Shown here one piece after another: positions 1 through 7,722 of a stretch of 64,000 nt of DNA. The DNA is taken from the NCBI GenBank assembly GCA_963730365.1, contig CAVSRM010000011.1:62001-126000 (forward strand), written 5' to 3'. Below the pieces are notes generated by a model. It was not told the origin of the DNA, did no database searches, and saw nothing but the letters and a program-made list of their open reading frames with translations. The DNA comes from Fodinibacter sp963730365. GTDB lineage: Bacteria > Actinomycetota > Actinomycetes > Actinomycetales > Dermatophilaceae. Numbering within the stretch: position 1 is the stretch's first letter; each line of letters begins with the position of its first letter. The position numbers and the translations under genes are program-made.

Positions 1-1016
1 TCGACCCGCCCGAAGCCGATGATCATGTTCGGCGCGAACAGCGGCTGCACCTCGAGGAAGTCACCGTCGTCGACGACTCGCTCGATGACCTGGTGCATGT
101 CGTACGGGACGTTGGGGCTGTCGGGGATGATCGTGTCGAGGAACCGGTCGTCGTCGCTGATCTCGAGGTCGTTCTCGCCGCCGAAGGCCGGCGGGTCCTC
201 GAGGTTGTTGGACGGCAGGTACGACAGGAGCGCCTTGACGTACTCGATGGCGTCGTCCTCGTCGGCTCCCATGTAGTGCGCGACACCCGACTTGGTGTTG
301 TGGGTGCGTGCCCCTCCGAGCTCCTCGAAGCCGACGTCCTCGCCGGTGACCGTCTTGATGACGTCGGGTCCCGTGATGAACATGTGCGACGTCTGGTCGA
401 CCATGACGGTGAAGTCAGTGACCGCGGGGGAGTAGACCGCCCCACCCGCGCACGGCCCCATGACCAGCGAGATCTGCGGGATCACCCCCGAGGCGTGCAC
501 GTTGCGGCGGAAGATCTCGCCGTACAGCCCCAGCGAGACCACGCCCTCCTGGATCCGGGCACCGCCGGAGTCGTTCAGCCCGACCACGGGGCAGCCGACC
601 TTCATCGCGAAGTCCATGACCTTGCAGATCTTCTCGCCGAAGACCTCCCCCAGCGATCCGCCGAAGACGGTGAAGTCCTGGGCGAACACGGCGATGGTGC
701 GCCCGTCGACCGTGCCGTAGCCGGTCACCACCCCGTCGCCGTAGGGCCGGTTGCGGTCCTGCCCGAACGCGCTGGCACGGTGCCGGGCGTACTTGTCCAT
801 CTCGACGAAGGACCCCTCGTCGAGGAGCATCTCGAGTCGTTCGCGCGCCGTCTTCTTGCCCCGGGCGTGCTGCTTCTCGATGGCCCGGTCCGACCCCGCG
901 TTCGCCACCTCCGCCACCCGGCGCTTGAGGTCGGCCAGTTTGCCAGCGGTGTTCGAGGTGTCGATGTCGGTGGGGACGTCGGTGCCGCCGATGGTCTGCG
1001 AGTCGCTCGTGGGCAT
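1..1016 (-). CDS. acyl-CoA carboxylase beta subunit (carboxyltransferase), 3' end outside window
   Basis: Carboxyltransferase subunit of a biotin-dependent acetyl/propionyl-CoA carboxylase. It moves CO2 from carboxybiotin to an acyl-CoA, giving malonyl- or methylmalonyl-CoA. The start MPTSDSQTIGG is at 1016 and about 338 codons are visible before the window edge. Crotonase-fold motifs are clear: GGSLGEVFGEKI, NDSGGARIQEG and GPCAGGAVYSPA (about residues 180-190), then ELGGARTHNTKSG. Family members run about 520-550 residues, so roughly the N-terminal 60% is present. It is divergent from birA with 23 bp between start codons; BirA would biotinylate the partner alpha subunit, which supports the assignment. 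Acetyl- versus propionyl-CoA specificity cannot be told here. Confidence 0.93.
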   Translation of the reverse strand, partial: MPTSDSQTIGGTDVPTDIDTSNTAGKLADLKRRVAEVANAGSDRAIEKQHARGKKTARERLEMLLDEGSFVEMDKYARHRASAFGQDRNRPYGDGVVTGYGTVDGRTIAVFAQDFTVFGGSLGEVFGEKICKVMDFAMKVGCPVVGLNDSGGARIQEGVVSLGLYGEIFRRNVHASGVIPQISLVMGPCAGGAVYSPAVTDFTVMVDQTSHMFITGPDVIKTVTGEDVGFEELGGARTHNTKSGVAHYMGADEDDAIEYVKALLSYLPSNNLEDPPAFGGENDLEISDDDRFLDTIIPDSPNVPYDMHQVIERVVDDGDFLEVQPLFAPNMIIGFGRV

Positions 1017-1039
1017 GAACCGAGCCTAGCCTTGGGCCC
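1017..1039. promoter_or_regulatory. bidirectional leaderless promoter, carboxylase / birA
   Basis: The 23-bp gap holds two back-to-back -10 hexamers that share their TA. TAGGCT on the minus strand (1028-1023) lies 6 nt before the carboxylase ATG. TAGCCT on the plus strand (1027-1032) lies 7 nt before the birA ATG. No room remains for a 5' UTR, so both mRNAs should be leaderless. Confidence 0.65.
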
Positions 1040-1807
1040 ATGACCCCGACGCACGAACCACGCCCGGTGGACGCGTCATCTGTCACACCCGGCGAGCCGT
1101 GGGGCCCGATCGAGACCTTCGAGCAGGTGACGTCGACCAACGACGAGGTGCGGTCGCGCCCGCAGCCGTGGCGGGTGGTGGTGGCCGAACGGCAGTCTGG
1201 GGGGCGCGGACGACTCGGGCGCGCCTGGACCACGACGCCCGGGACGGCGCTGGCGGTCTCGACCCTGGTGCTCCCTCCCTCCTCGGGGCCCTCCTGGGTG
1301 CCGCTGCTGGCCGGGCTCGCTGTGCACCGGGCCGTGACCGAGGTCGCCGGTGTCGTGACCAGCCTCAAGTGGCCCAACGACGTGCTGGTGCCCGGTGACG
1401 GCGACCGCAAGCTCGCGGGGCTGCTGTGCGAGTGGACCGAGCAGGGGGTGGTCGTGGGGCTCGGCCTCAACGTCGACGCCCCTCGGGACGGGCTCCCCAT
1501 CGACACGGCGACGTCCCTGCGCGTCGCGGGAGCCCCGGGGGTGGACCGCGAGAGCCTGCTCACGGCATACCTGAGCCACCTGGCCCGTCTCCTGCGCGAC
1601 GACACGGGTCCTGGCGGCGCCGGCCCCACGGCCTACCGGGCGGCCTGCTCGACCCTCGGTCGGGCGGTGGAGGTCAGCCAGCCCGGGGGAGTGCTGCGCT
1701 CCGGTGTCGCCACGGGGCTGGACGATGCGGGCAGACTGACCGTGCAGACCGACACCGTGACCTACGCCGTGTCGGCCGGCGACGTCGTTCACGTCCGGTC
1801 ACGCTGA
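1040..1807 (+). CDS. birA: biotin--[acetyl-CoA-carboxylase] ligase
   Basis: Biotin protein ligase of 255 aa. It activates biotin to biotinyl-AMP and transfers it to a lysine on biotin carboxyl carrier domains. Diagnostic motifs are present: TSTNDE (from residue 31), the biotinyl-AMP loop GRGRLGR (55-61), KWPND (110-114) and GLGLNV. There is no N-terminal helix-turn-helix, so this is a monofunctional class I ligase and not a BirA repressor. It is divergent from the carboxylase beta subunit, its pathway partner, and starts 7 nt after a TAGCCT hexamer. Confidence 0.95.
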   Translation: MTPTHEPRPVDASSVTPGEPWGPIETFEQVTSTNDEVRSRPQPWRVVVAERQSGGRGRLGRAWTTTPGTALAVSTLVLPPSSGPSWVPLLAGLAVHRAVTEVAGVVTSLKWPNDVLVPGDGDRKLAGLLCEWTEQGVVVGLGLNVDAPRDGLPIDTATSLRVAGAPGVDRESLLTAYLSHLARLLRDDTGPGGAGPTAYRAACSTLGRAVEVSQPGGVLRSGVATGLDDAGRLTVQTDTVTYAVSAGDVVHVRSR

Positions 1808-1817
1808 GAGGAGCCAG

Positions 1818-2948
1818 ATGGGAAGCGAGGCCAGCGCCGCCGTCCCGTCGCGGGACGACGGGCCGTCCGGTGACGACGACGCTTCCCCCGTCATCCCGGT
1901 GCCGTCGAGCGACCTTCCCGGGCGCATCGAGCGTGACCTCCTCGGCAGGCACGCCTCACTGGGGCGCACGGAGGTGTCGGAGGGCGCGGGGGTGCCTGCC
2001 GCGACCGCCCGGCGGTTCTGGCACGCGATGGGTTTCCAGATCGTCGAGGACGAGGCGATGTTCACCGAGGCTGACCGCGAGGCCCTGCGGCGCGTGGTGG
2101 CGCTGGTCGACGACGGGCGGGTGAGCGAGGAGCTCGCGCTCGGCATGACCCGGGCGCTGGCGCGTACGTCGGACCGCCTCGCCGTCTGGCAGACCCAGCT
2201 GGTGGCGGAGTCCCTCACCTCACCGCTGTCGGAGGAGCTCGAGGGCAAGGACAGCCGGTCGGTGCCGGAGCCGGGCATCGCCGCAGAGGCCGCGGAGGTC
2301 CTCGCGTCGTTGACGGACGAGATCGAGCCGCTGTTGGTCTACGTCTGGCGCCGCCACCTGACCAACGCGATCCACCGGATGCTCGCCGACGCCGACCCCG
2401 ATGTCCGTTCGGACCCCTCGGCGCCCGTCCGGGCGGTGGGGTTCGCCGACCTGGTGTCGTTCACCTCCTTCGTCCGGCGGATGAGCGAGCGGCAGCTGGC
2501 CCGTCTGGTGCAGCGCTTCGAGCTCCTCGCGAGTGACGTCGTCACCGAGCACGGGGGGCGGGTGATCAAGACGGTCGGGGACGAGGTGATCTTCGTGCAC
2601 ACCGACGTGGCCGCGGCGTCGGCGATCGCCCTGGACCTCGTCGACGCGATGGCCGAGGACGAGCTGCTGCCGCCGGTGCGGGTCGGGATGGCGCACGGCA
2701 GGGTCGTGTCCAGGCTCGGGGACGTGTTCGGGCAGACCGTCAACAAGGCGAGTCGGATCACGGCCGTCACGCCGTCGGGGATGGTCTACGTCGACGAGGA
2801 CATGGCCCGGGTGCTGAGGTCGATCTCGGGGTTCACGGCCGTCGAGCGCCGCAGCCGGATGCTGCGCGGCATCGGGGTCGTCGGCCTGCACGAGCTGCAG
2901 CGGGCACCGGGAGGTCGTGGCTCCACCGCGCGGAGCGCGCCACGATGA
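1818..2948 (+). CDS. class III adenylate/guanylate cyclase with N-terminal regulatory domain
   Basis: 376-aa nucleotide cyclase, probably making cAMP. The C-terminal half is a class III catalytic domain with both metal-binding aspartates: D211 in FADLVSFTSF and D255 in TVGDEVIF. The transition-state Asn and Arg sit in QTVNKASRI. About residues 40-170 resemble the adenylate-cyclase regulatory domain of mycobacterial Rv1264-type pH-responsive cyclases. No membrane segment is seen, so it is cytosolic. The start follows a good ribosome site (GAGGAG) 10 nt after birA, and the response regulator follows 13 nt later, so the genes may be co-transcribed. Adenylyl versus guanylyl specificity is inferred only from family. 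Confidence 0.9.
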   Translation: MGSEASAAVPSRDDGPSGDDDASPVIPVPSSDLPGRIERDLLGRHASLGRTEVSEGAGVPAATARRFWHAMGFQIVEDEAMFTEADREALRRVVALVDDGRVSEELALGMTRALARTSDRLAVWQTQLVAESLTSPLSEELEGKDSRSVPEPGIAAEAAEVLASLTDEIEPLLVYVWRRHLTNAIHRMLADADPDVRSDPSAPVRAVGFADLVSFTSFVRRMSERQLARLVQRFELLASDVVTEHGGRVIKTVGDEVIFVHTDVAAASAIALDLVDAMAEDELLPPVRVGMAHGRVVSRLGDVFGQTVNKASRITAVTPSGMVYVDEDMARVLRSISGFTAVERRSRMLRGIGVVGLHELQRAPGGRGSTARSAPR

Positions 2949-2961
2949 CTACGATCGGCTC

Positions 2962-3636
2962 ATGACCAAAGTTCTCCTCGCCGAGGACGATCCGGCGATC
3001 TCCGACCCGCTCGCGCGGGCGCTTCGCCGTGAGGGCTACGACGTCGACGTGTGCACCGACGGCGAGGCGGCTCTCGCGCAGGGTCTCCGTCAGCCGGATC
3101 TGCTCGTCCTCGACCTCGGCCTGCCCAAGCTCGACGGGCTGGAGGTCTGTCGCCGCCTGCGCCAGGAGGGCAGCACGGTGCCGGTCCTCGTGCTCACGGC
3201 GCGTGCCGACGAGGTCGACACCGTGGTCGGCCTGGATGCCGGCGCCGACGACTACGTCACCAAACCCTTCCGCCTCGCCGAGCTGCTGGCCAGGGCACGG
3301 GCCCTGCTCCGCCGGGGGGTCACCGACCTCGCGCCGCCGGCCCAGCTCGTCCGGATCGACCACGAGGGTCGGCGGGTCTTCGTGCGGGAGGAAGAGGTGC
3401 AGCTCACGGGCAAGGAGTACGAGCTGCTCAAGCTGCTCGTGGCGAATGAGAACAAGGTCGTCTCTCGCGAGAAGCTCATGCGCGACATCTGGGACAGCGC
3501 CTGGTACGGATCGACCAAGACGCTCGACATGCACATCTCCGTGCTGCGGCGGAAGCTCGGCGACGACGCGGCCAACCCGCGCTACATCACGACGATCCGC
3601 GGCGTCGGCTTCCGTTTCGACGCGCCCCAGGACTGA
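2962..3636 (+). CDS. OmpR/PhoB-family response regulator
   Basis: 224-aa DNA-binding response regulator. The receiver domain has the acidic pair D9-D10, phospho-acceptor D51 in VLDLGLPKLDG, and lysine in VTKPFR. The C-terminal winged helix contains the usual GKEYELLKLLV, SREKLMRDIW and TIRGVGFRF elements. Start ATG 2962 (MTKVLLAEDD) is chosen because longer in-frame versions reach into the cyclase gene and add nothing conserved. The cognate kinase starts 6 nt after the stop. Targets are unknown. Confidence 0.95.
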   Translation: MTKVLLAEDDPAISDPLARALRREGYDVDVCTDGEAALAQGLRQPDLLVLDLGLPKLDGLEVCRRLRQEGSTVPVLVLTARADEVDTVVGLDAGADDYVTKPFRLAELLARARALLRRGVTDLAPPAQLVRIDHEGRRVFVREEEVQLTGKEYELLKLLVANENKVVSREKLMRDIWDSAWYGSTKTLDMHISVLRRKLGDDAANPRYITTIRGVGFRFDAPQD

Positions 3637-3642
3637 CGCCCC

Positions 3643-4653
3643 GTGCGTCGCATCCTGCTGCGGACCGCGGCGGTCGGGGTGGGGGCCGGACTGGTCTTCG
3701 TCGTGGCGCCCGTGCTCCTGGCGGAGCTGTGGCTGCGCGGTGGCGGCGAGGTCGACCTGCCGGGCGTCGCCGTGGGCGACCAGCGTGCCCTCGTCCTCGC
3801 GCTGGTGGTCCTCGTGGGGACCGTCGTCGCGCTGGCGGTCAGCTGGTGGGCCGCGGCCAGACGGGCGGACCACGTGGGCGGGCTGCTGAACGACCTCGGG
3901 TCGCGCGCGGAGCGCCTCGGCGCCGGTGACTCCCGCCCTGTCCCGCTGTCGTCGGGGATCGAGGAGGTCGACCGCCTCGACGCCGCCCTCGCCCGGGGCG
4001 CCCGCCAGAGCGCCCTCCGGCTGGCGACCGAACGGGACTTCGCGGCCGACGCGTCGCACCAGCTGCGTACTCCGCTGACGGCGCTGCTCATGCGGCTCGA
4101 GGAGATCGCGGTCACCGACGAGCCCGCCGTCGTCGCGGAGGAGGCGAGCATCGCCATTGCGCAGGTCGAGCGCCTCAGCGGGGTCGTCGACGACCTGATG
4201 AGCCGCACCCGGAGCGGGGTGGACGCCAGCCCGGCGGTGTCACTCGACTCGGTCCTGGCCTCCCTCCAACGGGAGTGGCAGCAGGCCTTCGCGACGGCGC
4301 GGCGCAGCATCCACGTCAGCGGTGAGCGTGGCGTGCGGGTGCGCGCGACCCCCGTGGCGCTGGGCCAGATCCTCACGACCCTCCTCGAGAACTCGTTGAC
4401 CCACGGACGCGGCACCGTGGAGATCTCGGCTCGTCGAGCCGGGCCCTCGGTCGTCATCGAGGTCAGCGACAACGGCGACGGGGTCTCGCGCGCGATGGCA
4501 CCCCACATCTTCGAGCGTTCGGTGTCCTCGGGTGGGAGCGGCCTGGGGCTCACGCTCGCGCGGGACCTCGCCGAGGCGGCCGGGGGGCGCCTGGAGCTGG
4601 TCAGCGCCCAGCCGCCGGTGTTCGCGCTCTTCCTGTCGGCCGCCCCCGACTGA
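3643..4653 (+). CDS. sensor histidine kinase
   Basis: 336-aa membrane sensor kinase, partner of the preceding regulator. Two transmembrane helices (about residues 5-28 and 50-72) flank a short extracytoplasmic loop of about 20 residues, so the input is probably in the membrane or envelope and not a folded ligand domain. A HAMP-like linker precedes the dimerisation domain with H139 in ASHQLRTPLTAL. The ATPase domain shows LENSLTHG (N box), DNGDG (G1) and GGSGLGLTLA (G2). The start is GTG. The gene ends just before a paired-palindrome repeat. Confidence 0.94.
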   Translation: MRRILLRTAAVGVGAGLVFVVAPVLLAELWLRGGGEVDLPGVAVGDQRALVLALVVLVGTVVALAVSWWAAARRADHVGGLLNDLGSRAERLGAGDSRPVPLSSGIEEVDRLDAALARGARQSALRLATERDFAADASHQLRTPLTALLMRLEEIAVTDEPAVVAEEASIAIAQVERLSGVVDDLMSRTRSGVDASPAVSLDSVLASLQREWQQAFATARRSIHVSGERGVRVRATPVALGQILTTLLENSLTHGRGTVEISARRAGPSVVIEVSDNGDGVSRAMAPHIFERSVSSGGSGLGLTLARDLAEAAGGRLELVSAQPPVFALFLSAAPD

Positions 4654-4665
4654 TGCCTCCCACCG

Positions 4666-4753
4666 CGAGCACGAACCTCTGCTAGCAGAGGTTGGTGCTC
4701 GAACCACAGGGTTCACCCTGTGATTCTGTTCGTAAACTCTGCTAGCAGAGGTT
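4666..4753. repeat. paired-palindrome intergenic element, copy 1
   Basis: Two TCTGCTAGCAGA cores at 4678-4689 and 4738-4749, exactly 60 bp apart. The left core lies inside a 36-bp near-perfect palindrome (4666-4701, outer arms CGAGCAC / GTGCTCG). A central hairpin CACAGGG-TTCA-CCCTGTG spans 4705-4722. The element fills the gap between convergent genes (kinase + and gtrA -), where it could act as a two-way terminator. The same architecture recurs at 7021-7096 and 35867-35956. Confidence 0.9.
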
Positions 4754-4788
4754 AGGTCGGTGCCGGGATGCCGTGAGGCTGGATGCGG

Positions 4789-5265
4789 TCAGAGGGGCTC
4801 GCCGACGAAGACGAACCTGCGGTAGGCCCAGAAGCGGAAGAGGGTGCCGAGCGCGATGCCGAGGATCGTCGCGATGTTGTCCGCGAGGATCGACGTGAAG
4901 TTCAAGCCGTAGTGCGACACGGCCAGCGTCGCCGCCGAGATGCCGAGCGCGATGATGTTGACCCCGAAGAAGAGCGACACCTCGTGGGCGACCGGCCTGC
5001 TGCGCCGGTGTCGGAAGGTCCACTGCCGGTTCCCCACCCAGGCGAACAGCGTGGCGACGGCGCCCGAGATGATCTTGGCGGTTGTGACCCTGTCCTGCAG
5101 GACGGTCTGCCACAGGATGTTCGCCAGGCCGAGGTCGATGACGAACGCCATGGCGCCGACGACCCCGAACTTGATCATCTCGCGGTAGATGACGTCGATG
5201 GCCTCGCGGGCCCCGCCCACGGCGCGGGTGACAGGCCCCGTCGGGCCGGAACTGGGCGTGGGCAC
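4789..5265 (-). CDS. GtrA family membrane protein
   Basis: 158-aa GtrA-like protein with four predicted transmembrane helices, for example FGVVGAMAFVIDLGLANIL and the ATLFAWVGNRQWTF region typical of the family. GtrA proteins are thought to flip or present polyprenyl-phosphate sugars for cell-surface glycosylation, so this one probably serves the envelope glycans encoded further along. The GTG start lies 6 nt after a minus-strand TAGGCT hexamer (5277-5272), which argues for a leaderless mRNA. The sugar and lipid substrates are unknown. Confidence 0.9.
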   Translation of the reverse strand: MPTPSSGPTGPVTRAVGGAREAIDVIYREMIKFGVVGAMAFVIDLGLANILWQTVLQDRVTTAKIISGAVATLFAWVGNRQWTFRHRRSRPVAHEVSLFFGVNIIALGISAATLAVSHYGLNFTSILADNIATILGIALGTLFRFWAYRRFVFVGEPL

Positions 5266-5304
5266 TCGCGCAGCCTATACACGCGATCTCGGTATCCTCT
5301 CCCG
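5266..5304. promoter_or_regulatory. divergent leaderless promoters, gtrA / purK
   Basis: 39-bp gap between two GTG starts. Minus-strand TAGGCT (5277-5272) is 6 nt before gtrA; plus-strand TATCCT (5293-5298) is 6 nt before purK. Each hexamer is placed so that transcription would begin at or next to the start codon. Confidence 0.6.
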
Positions 5305-6483
5305 GTGAGCATCCCTCGACGCGCGCCCGGAGGCTTCCCCGTCGTGGGCATCATCGGCGGAGGTCAGCTCGCCCGGATGTGCGCGGGCCCCGCTGCCCAG
5401 CTCGGGATCACGCTGTCGGTGCTCGCCGAGTCCGAGGATGCCGGCGCCGCCTTCGTCGTGCCGAGCTCGCCCGTCGGCCACCACACCGATGCCCGGGCCG
5501 TCCTCGACTTCGCCCGGCGGTGCGACGTCGTCACCTTCGACCACGAGCACGTCCCGGCCGACGTCCTGGACCTGCTGGTCGCAGAGGGCGTCGTCCTCCA
5601 CCCCACGCCCGGCGCCCTGCTGTTCGCGCAGGACAAGCTCGCGATGCGCGAGCGACTGGCCGCGCTGGACATTCCGTGCCCGCGATGGGTCCGGGCCCAC
5701 GGCGCAGCCGACACCACGGCATTCGGCGATGAGGTCGGGTGGCCCATCGTGGCCAAGACCCCCCGGGGGGGATACGACGGCAAGGGGGTGCGGGTCATCG
5801 ACTCGGCGGACGAGCTCGACGCCTGGCTCGCCCGCGCCGAGCCGGACGGTCTGCTGCTCGAGGAGCGCGTGCCCTTCCGCCGCGAGCTGGCCGTCCTCCT
5901 GGCGCGCAGCCCGTCCGGCCAGGCGGCCGCGTGGCCGGTCGTCGAGACGGTCCAGACCGACGGCGTCTGCACCGAGGTGCTCGCTCCGGCACCCGACCTC
6001 GACCGCGGCACCGCCGCGAGCGCCGTGGCCGCAGCCCTGCGGGTTGCCGGCGCCCTGGAGGTGACGGGGGTTCTCGCGGTCGAGCTCTTCGAGGTCGACG
6101 CACCCGATGGTGGGTCGGCCTTCGTCGTCAACGAGCTCGCCATGCGCCCCCACAACTCGGGTCACTGGTCGATGGACGGTGCGGTCACCGGCCAGTTCGA
6201 GCAGCACCTCAGGGCGGTCCTCGACCTCCCGCTGGGGTCGCCGCTGCCGCGGGCGCCGTGGACGGTGATGGCCAACGTCCTCGGTGGGGACCACGCGGAG
6301 CTGTACCCGGCATACCGGCACGTCATGGCACGCGACCCCGAGCTCAAGGTGCACGTGTACGGCAAGGACGTGCGGCCGGGGAGGAAGATCGGACACGTCA
6401 ACGTGTCCGGCGACGACCTCGCCGACCTGCGCGAGCGGGCCGGGCACGCCGCGGACTACATCAGGGGAGTGGTGACCGAGTGA
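5305..6483 (+). CDS. purK: 5-(carboxyamino)imidazole ribonucleotide synthase
   Basis: 392-aa ATP-grasp enzyme of purine biosynthesis. It carboxylates AIR with ATP and bicarbonate to N5-CAIR, which PurE then rearranges. The nucleotide-fold start GIIGGGQLARM, ATP-grasp glycine loop TPRGGYDGKGVRV and metal-site region NELAMRPHNSGHW are all present. GTG 5305 is chosen because it sits 6 nt after a TATCCT -10 hexamer and gives the standard length; the frame stays open upstream but into the divergent gene. Its stop overlaps the purE start (GTGA), so the two are translationally coupled. Confidence 0.96.
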   Translation: MSIPRRAPGGFPVVGIIGGGQLARMCAGPAAQLGITLSVLAESEDAGAAFVVPSSPVGHHTDARAVLDFARRCDVVTFDHEHVPADVLDLLVAEGVVLHPTPGALLFAQDKLAMRERLAALDIPCPRWVRAHGAADTTAFGDEVGWPIVAKTPRGGYDGKGVRVIDSADELDAWLARAEPDGLLLEERVPFRRELAVLLARSPSGQAAAWPVVETVQTDGVCTEVLAPAPDLDRGTAASAVAAALRVAGALEVTGVLAVELFEVDAPDGGSAFVVNELAMRPHNSGHWSMDGAVTGQFEQHLRAVLDLPLGSPLPRAPWTVMANVLGGDHAELYPAYRHVMARDPELKVHVYGKDVRPGRKIGHVNVSGDDLADLRERAGHAADYIRGVVTE

Positions 6484-7010
6484 GCACCTCGCCGGACGGG
6501 CCCGTCGTCGGAGTCGTCATGGGGTCGGACTCCGACTGGCCCGTCATGGAGGCTGCGGTCACCGCTCTCGCCGAGTTCGGGATCGAGTGCGAGGTCGACG
6601 TCGTCTCCGCGCACCGGATGCCGGAGGAGATGCTCGCCTACGGCCGCACCGCCCAGGAGCGCGGCCTGCGCGTGGTCATCGCGGGGGCGGGTGGCGCGGC
6701 ACACCTGCCGGGAATGCTGGCCTCGGTGACCTCGCTGCCGGTGATCGGCGTGCCCGTGCCGTTGAAGTACCTCGACGGGATGGACTCCCTGCTCTCGATC
6801 GTGCAGATGCCGGCCGGCGTGCCCGTCGCCACCGTGTCGGTCGGCGGGGCGCGCAACGCGGGCCTGCTCGCCGCGCGCATCCTGGGCTCTGGCGAGGGCG
6901 CGGACGCGGCGCGGGTCCGGGGGGCGATGGACGACTTCCGCTCGGACCTGCGCGACCAGGCGCGCGCGAAGGGTGACGCCCTCCGGGAACGCCGCCGCGC
7001 GGGCTCCTGA
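6480..7010 (+). CDS. purE: N5-CAIR mutase, class I PurE
   Basis: 176-aa class I 5-(carboxyamino)imidazole ribonucleotide mutase, converting N5-CAIR to CAIR after PurK. Conserved substrate-site segments are GSDSDWPVM near the N-terminus, SAHRMPEEML with the catalytic histidine, and GAGGAAHLPGM. GTG 6480 overlaps the purK stop in a GTGA arrangement. Length is normal for class I enzymes. A paired-palindrome repeat follows 10 nt after the stop, where a terminator is expected. Confidence 0.96.
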   Translation: MSTSPDGPVVGVVMGSDSDWPVMEAAVTALAEFGIECEVDVVSAHRMPEEMLAYGRTAQERGLRVVIAGAGGAAHLPGMLASVTSLPVIGVPVPLKYLDGMDSLLSIVQMPAGVPVATVSVGGARNAGLLAARILGSGEGADAARVRGAMDDFRSDLRDQARAKGDALRERRRAGS

Positions 7011-7020
7011 CGCTGACGGG

Positions 7021-7096
7021 GCGCTCAGCAGAGGTTGGTTGTCGCGCCACAGGTTCCTGGGTGCGGTTCCGCAACCAACCTCTGCTAGCAGAGGTT
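7021..7096. repeat. paired-palindrome intergenic element, copy 2
   Basis: The right core TCTGCTAGCAGA is intact at 7081-7092, inside a perfect 20-bp palindrome (7077-7096). The left core is decayed to its right half AGCAGA and would occupy 7021-7032, again exactly 60 bp away. The 15-nt arms AGCAGAGGTTGGTTG (7027-7041) and their complement (7072-7086) can pair over the whole element. CCACAGG is conserved in the middle. It lies between convergent purE (+) and the CoA-binding gene (-). Confidence 0.85.
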
Positions 7097-7112
7097 TGTG
7101 CGCGGGGGAGGG

Positions 7113-7565
7113 TCAGCGCTGCATGCCCCCGCTGCGCAGCCTGGGCCACTCGATCCTCGGGCAGGTGTCCATGACGACGCCGAGCCCGGCCCCCCGGGCC
7201 CGCTCGGCGGCCTCCTGGTCGACCACGCCGACCTGGAGCCACAGCGCGTCGATCCTGAGTCGGTCCCGCTGCTCGATGGCCGCGTCGACGACGTCCCCCA
7301 CGCGGTCCGAGTTCACGAAGCAGTCGACGACCTTCACGTGCTGGTCGGGGATGTCCGCCAGCGTCGCGTAGCCCTGCGCGCCGTGGACCTCCTCGGCCTT
7401 CGGGTGCACCGGGATGATGGTCTTCCCCAGTTCCACCTGCACCCATCGGGACACCCCGTGTGCGGGGCGCGCGCTGTTGGTCGACAGACCCACGACCGCC
7501 CAGGTACCGGGGTCCATGAGGAGCGCGCGGACGAGGTCGGGGTCGTTCTGGTGGTGCAGGGCCAT
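7113..7565 (-). CDS. CoA-binding protein (YccU-like)
   Basis: 150-aa protein with a Rossmann-type CoA-binding fold like the small stand-alone CoA-binding domain of succinyl-CoA synthetases. Visible motifs are WAVVGLSTN, the dinucleotide-type loop after the first strand, then KTIIPVHPKAEEVHG and DCFVNSDRVGDVVDAAI. I chose MALHHQNDPD (7565) as start because homologues begin close to this point; a longer in-frame version to 7610 exists. The biological role of this family is not established. It is convergent with purE across repeat copy 2. Confidence 0.85.
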   Translation of the reverse strand: MALHHQNDPDLVRALLMDPGTWAVVGLSTNSARPAHGVSRWVQVELGKTIIPVHPKAEEVHGAQGYATLADIPDQHVKVVDCFVNSDRVGDVVDAAIEQRDRLRIDALWLQVGVVDQEAAERARGAGLGVVMDTCPRIEWPRLRSGGMQR

Positions 7566-7722
7566 GTCGCCATCATGCCCGTCGACACGCCGCCGGTGGG
7601 AGGACGGCACCGGCCTTCAGGTCCCGACCCACCGGAGCGCGCGGTTGGCTGTTGCGGGGACCTCGCGCACGGCGCGGCGGGGACGCTCGGTGGGTTCGGT
7701 CCGTCGCCCTCCGAGCCTCCGC

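Noticed and set aside
415..1629. Long minus-strand frame overlapping the carboxylase and birA
   Set aside because: It is antisense to birA and out of frame with the carboxylase, and its composition is Arg/Pro/Ala-rich as expected for a shadow frame.
4783..5304. N-terminal extension of purK across gtrA
   Set aside because: It lies antisense to a convincing GtrA gene, and GTG 5305 gives a normal-length PurK.
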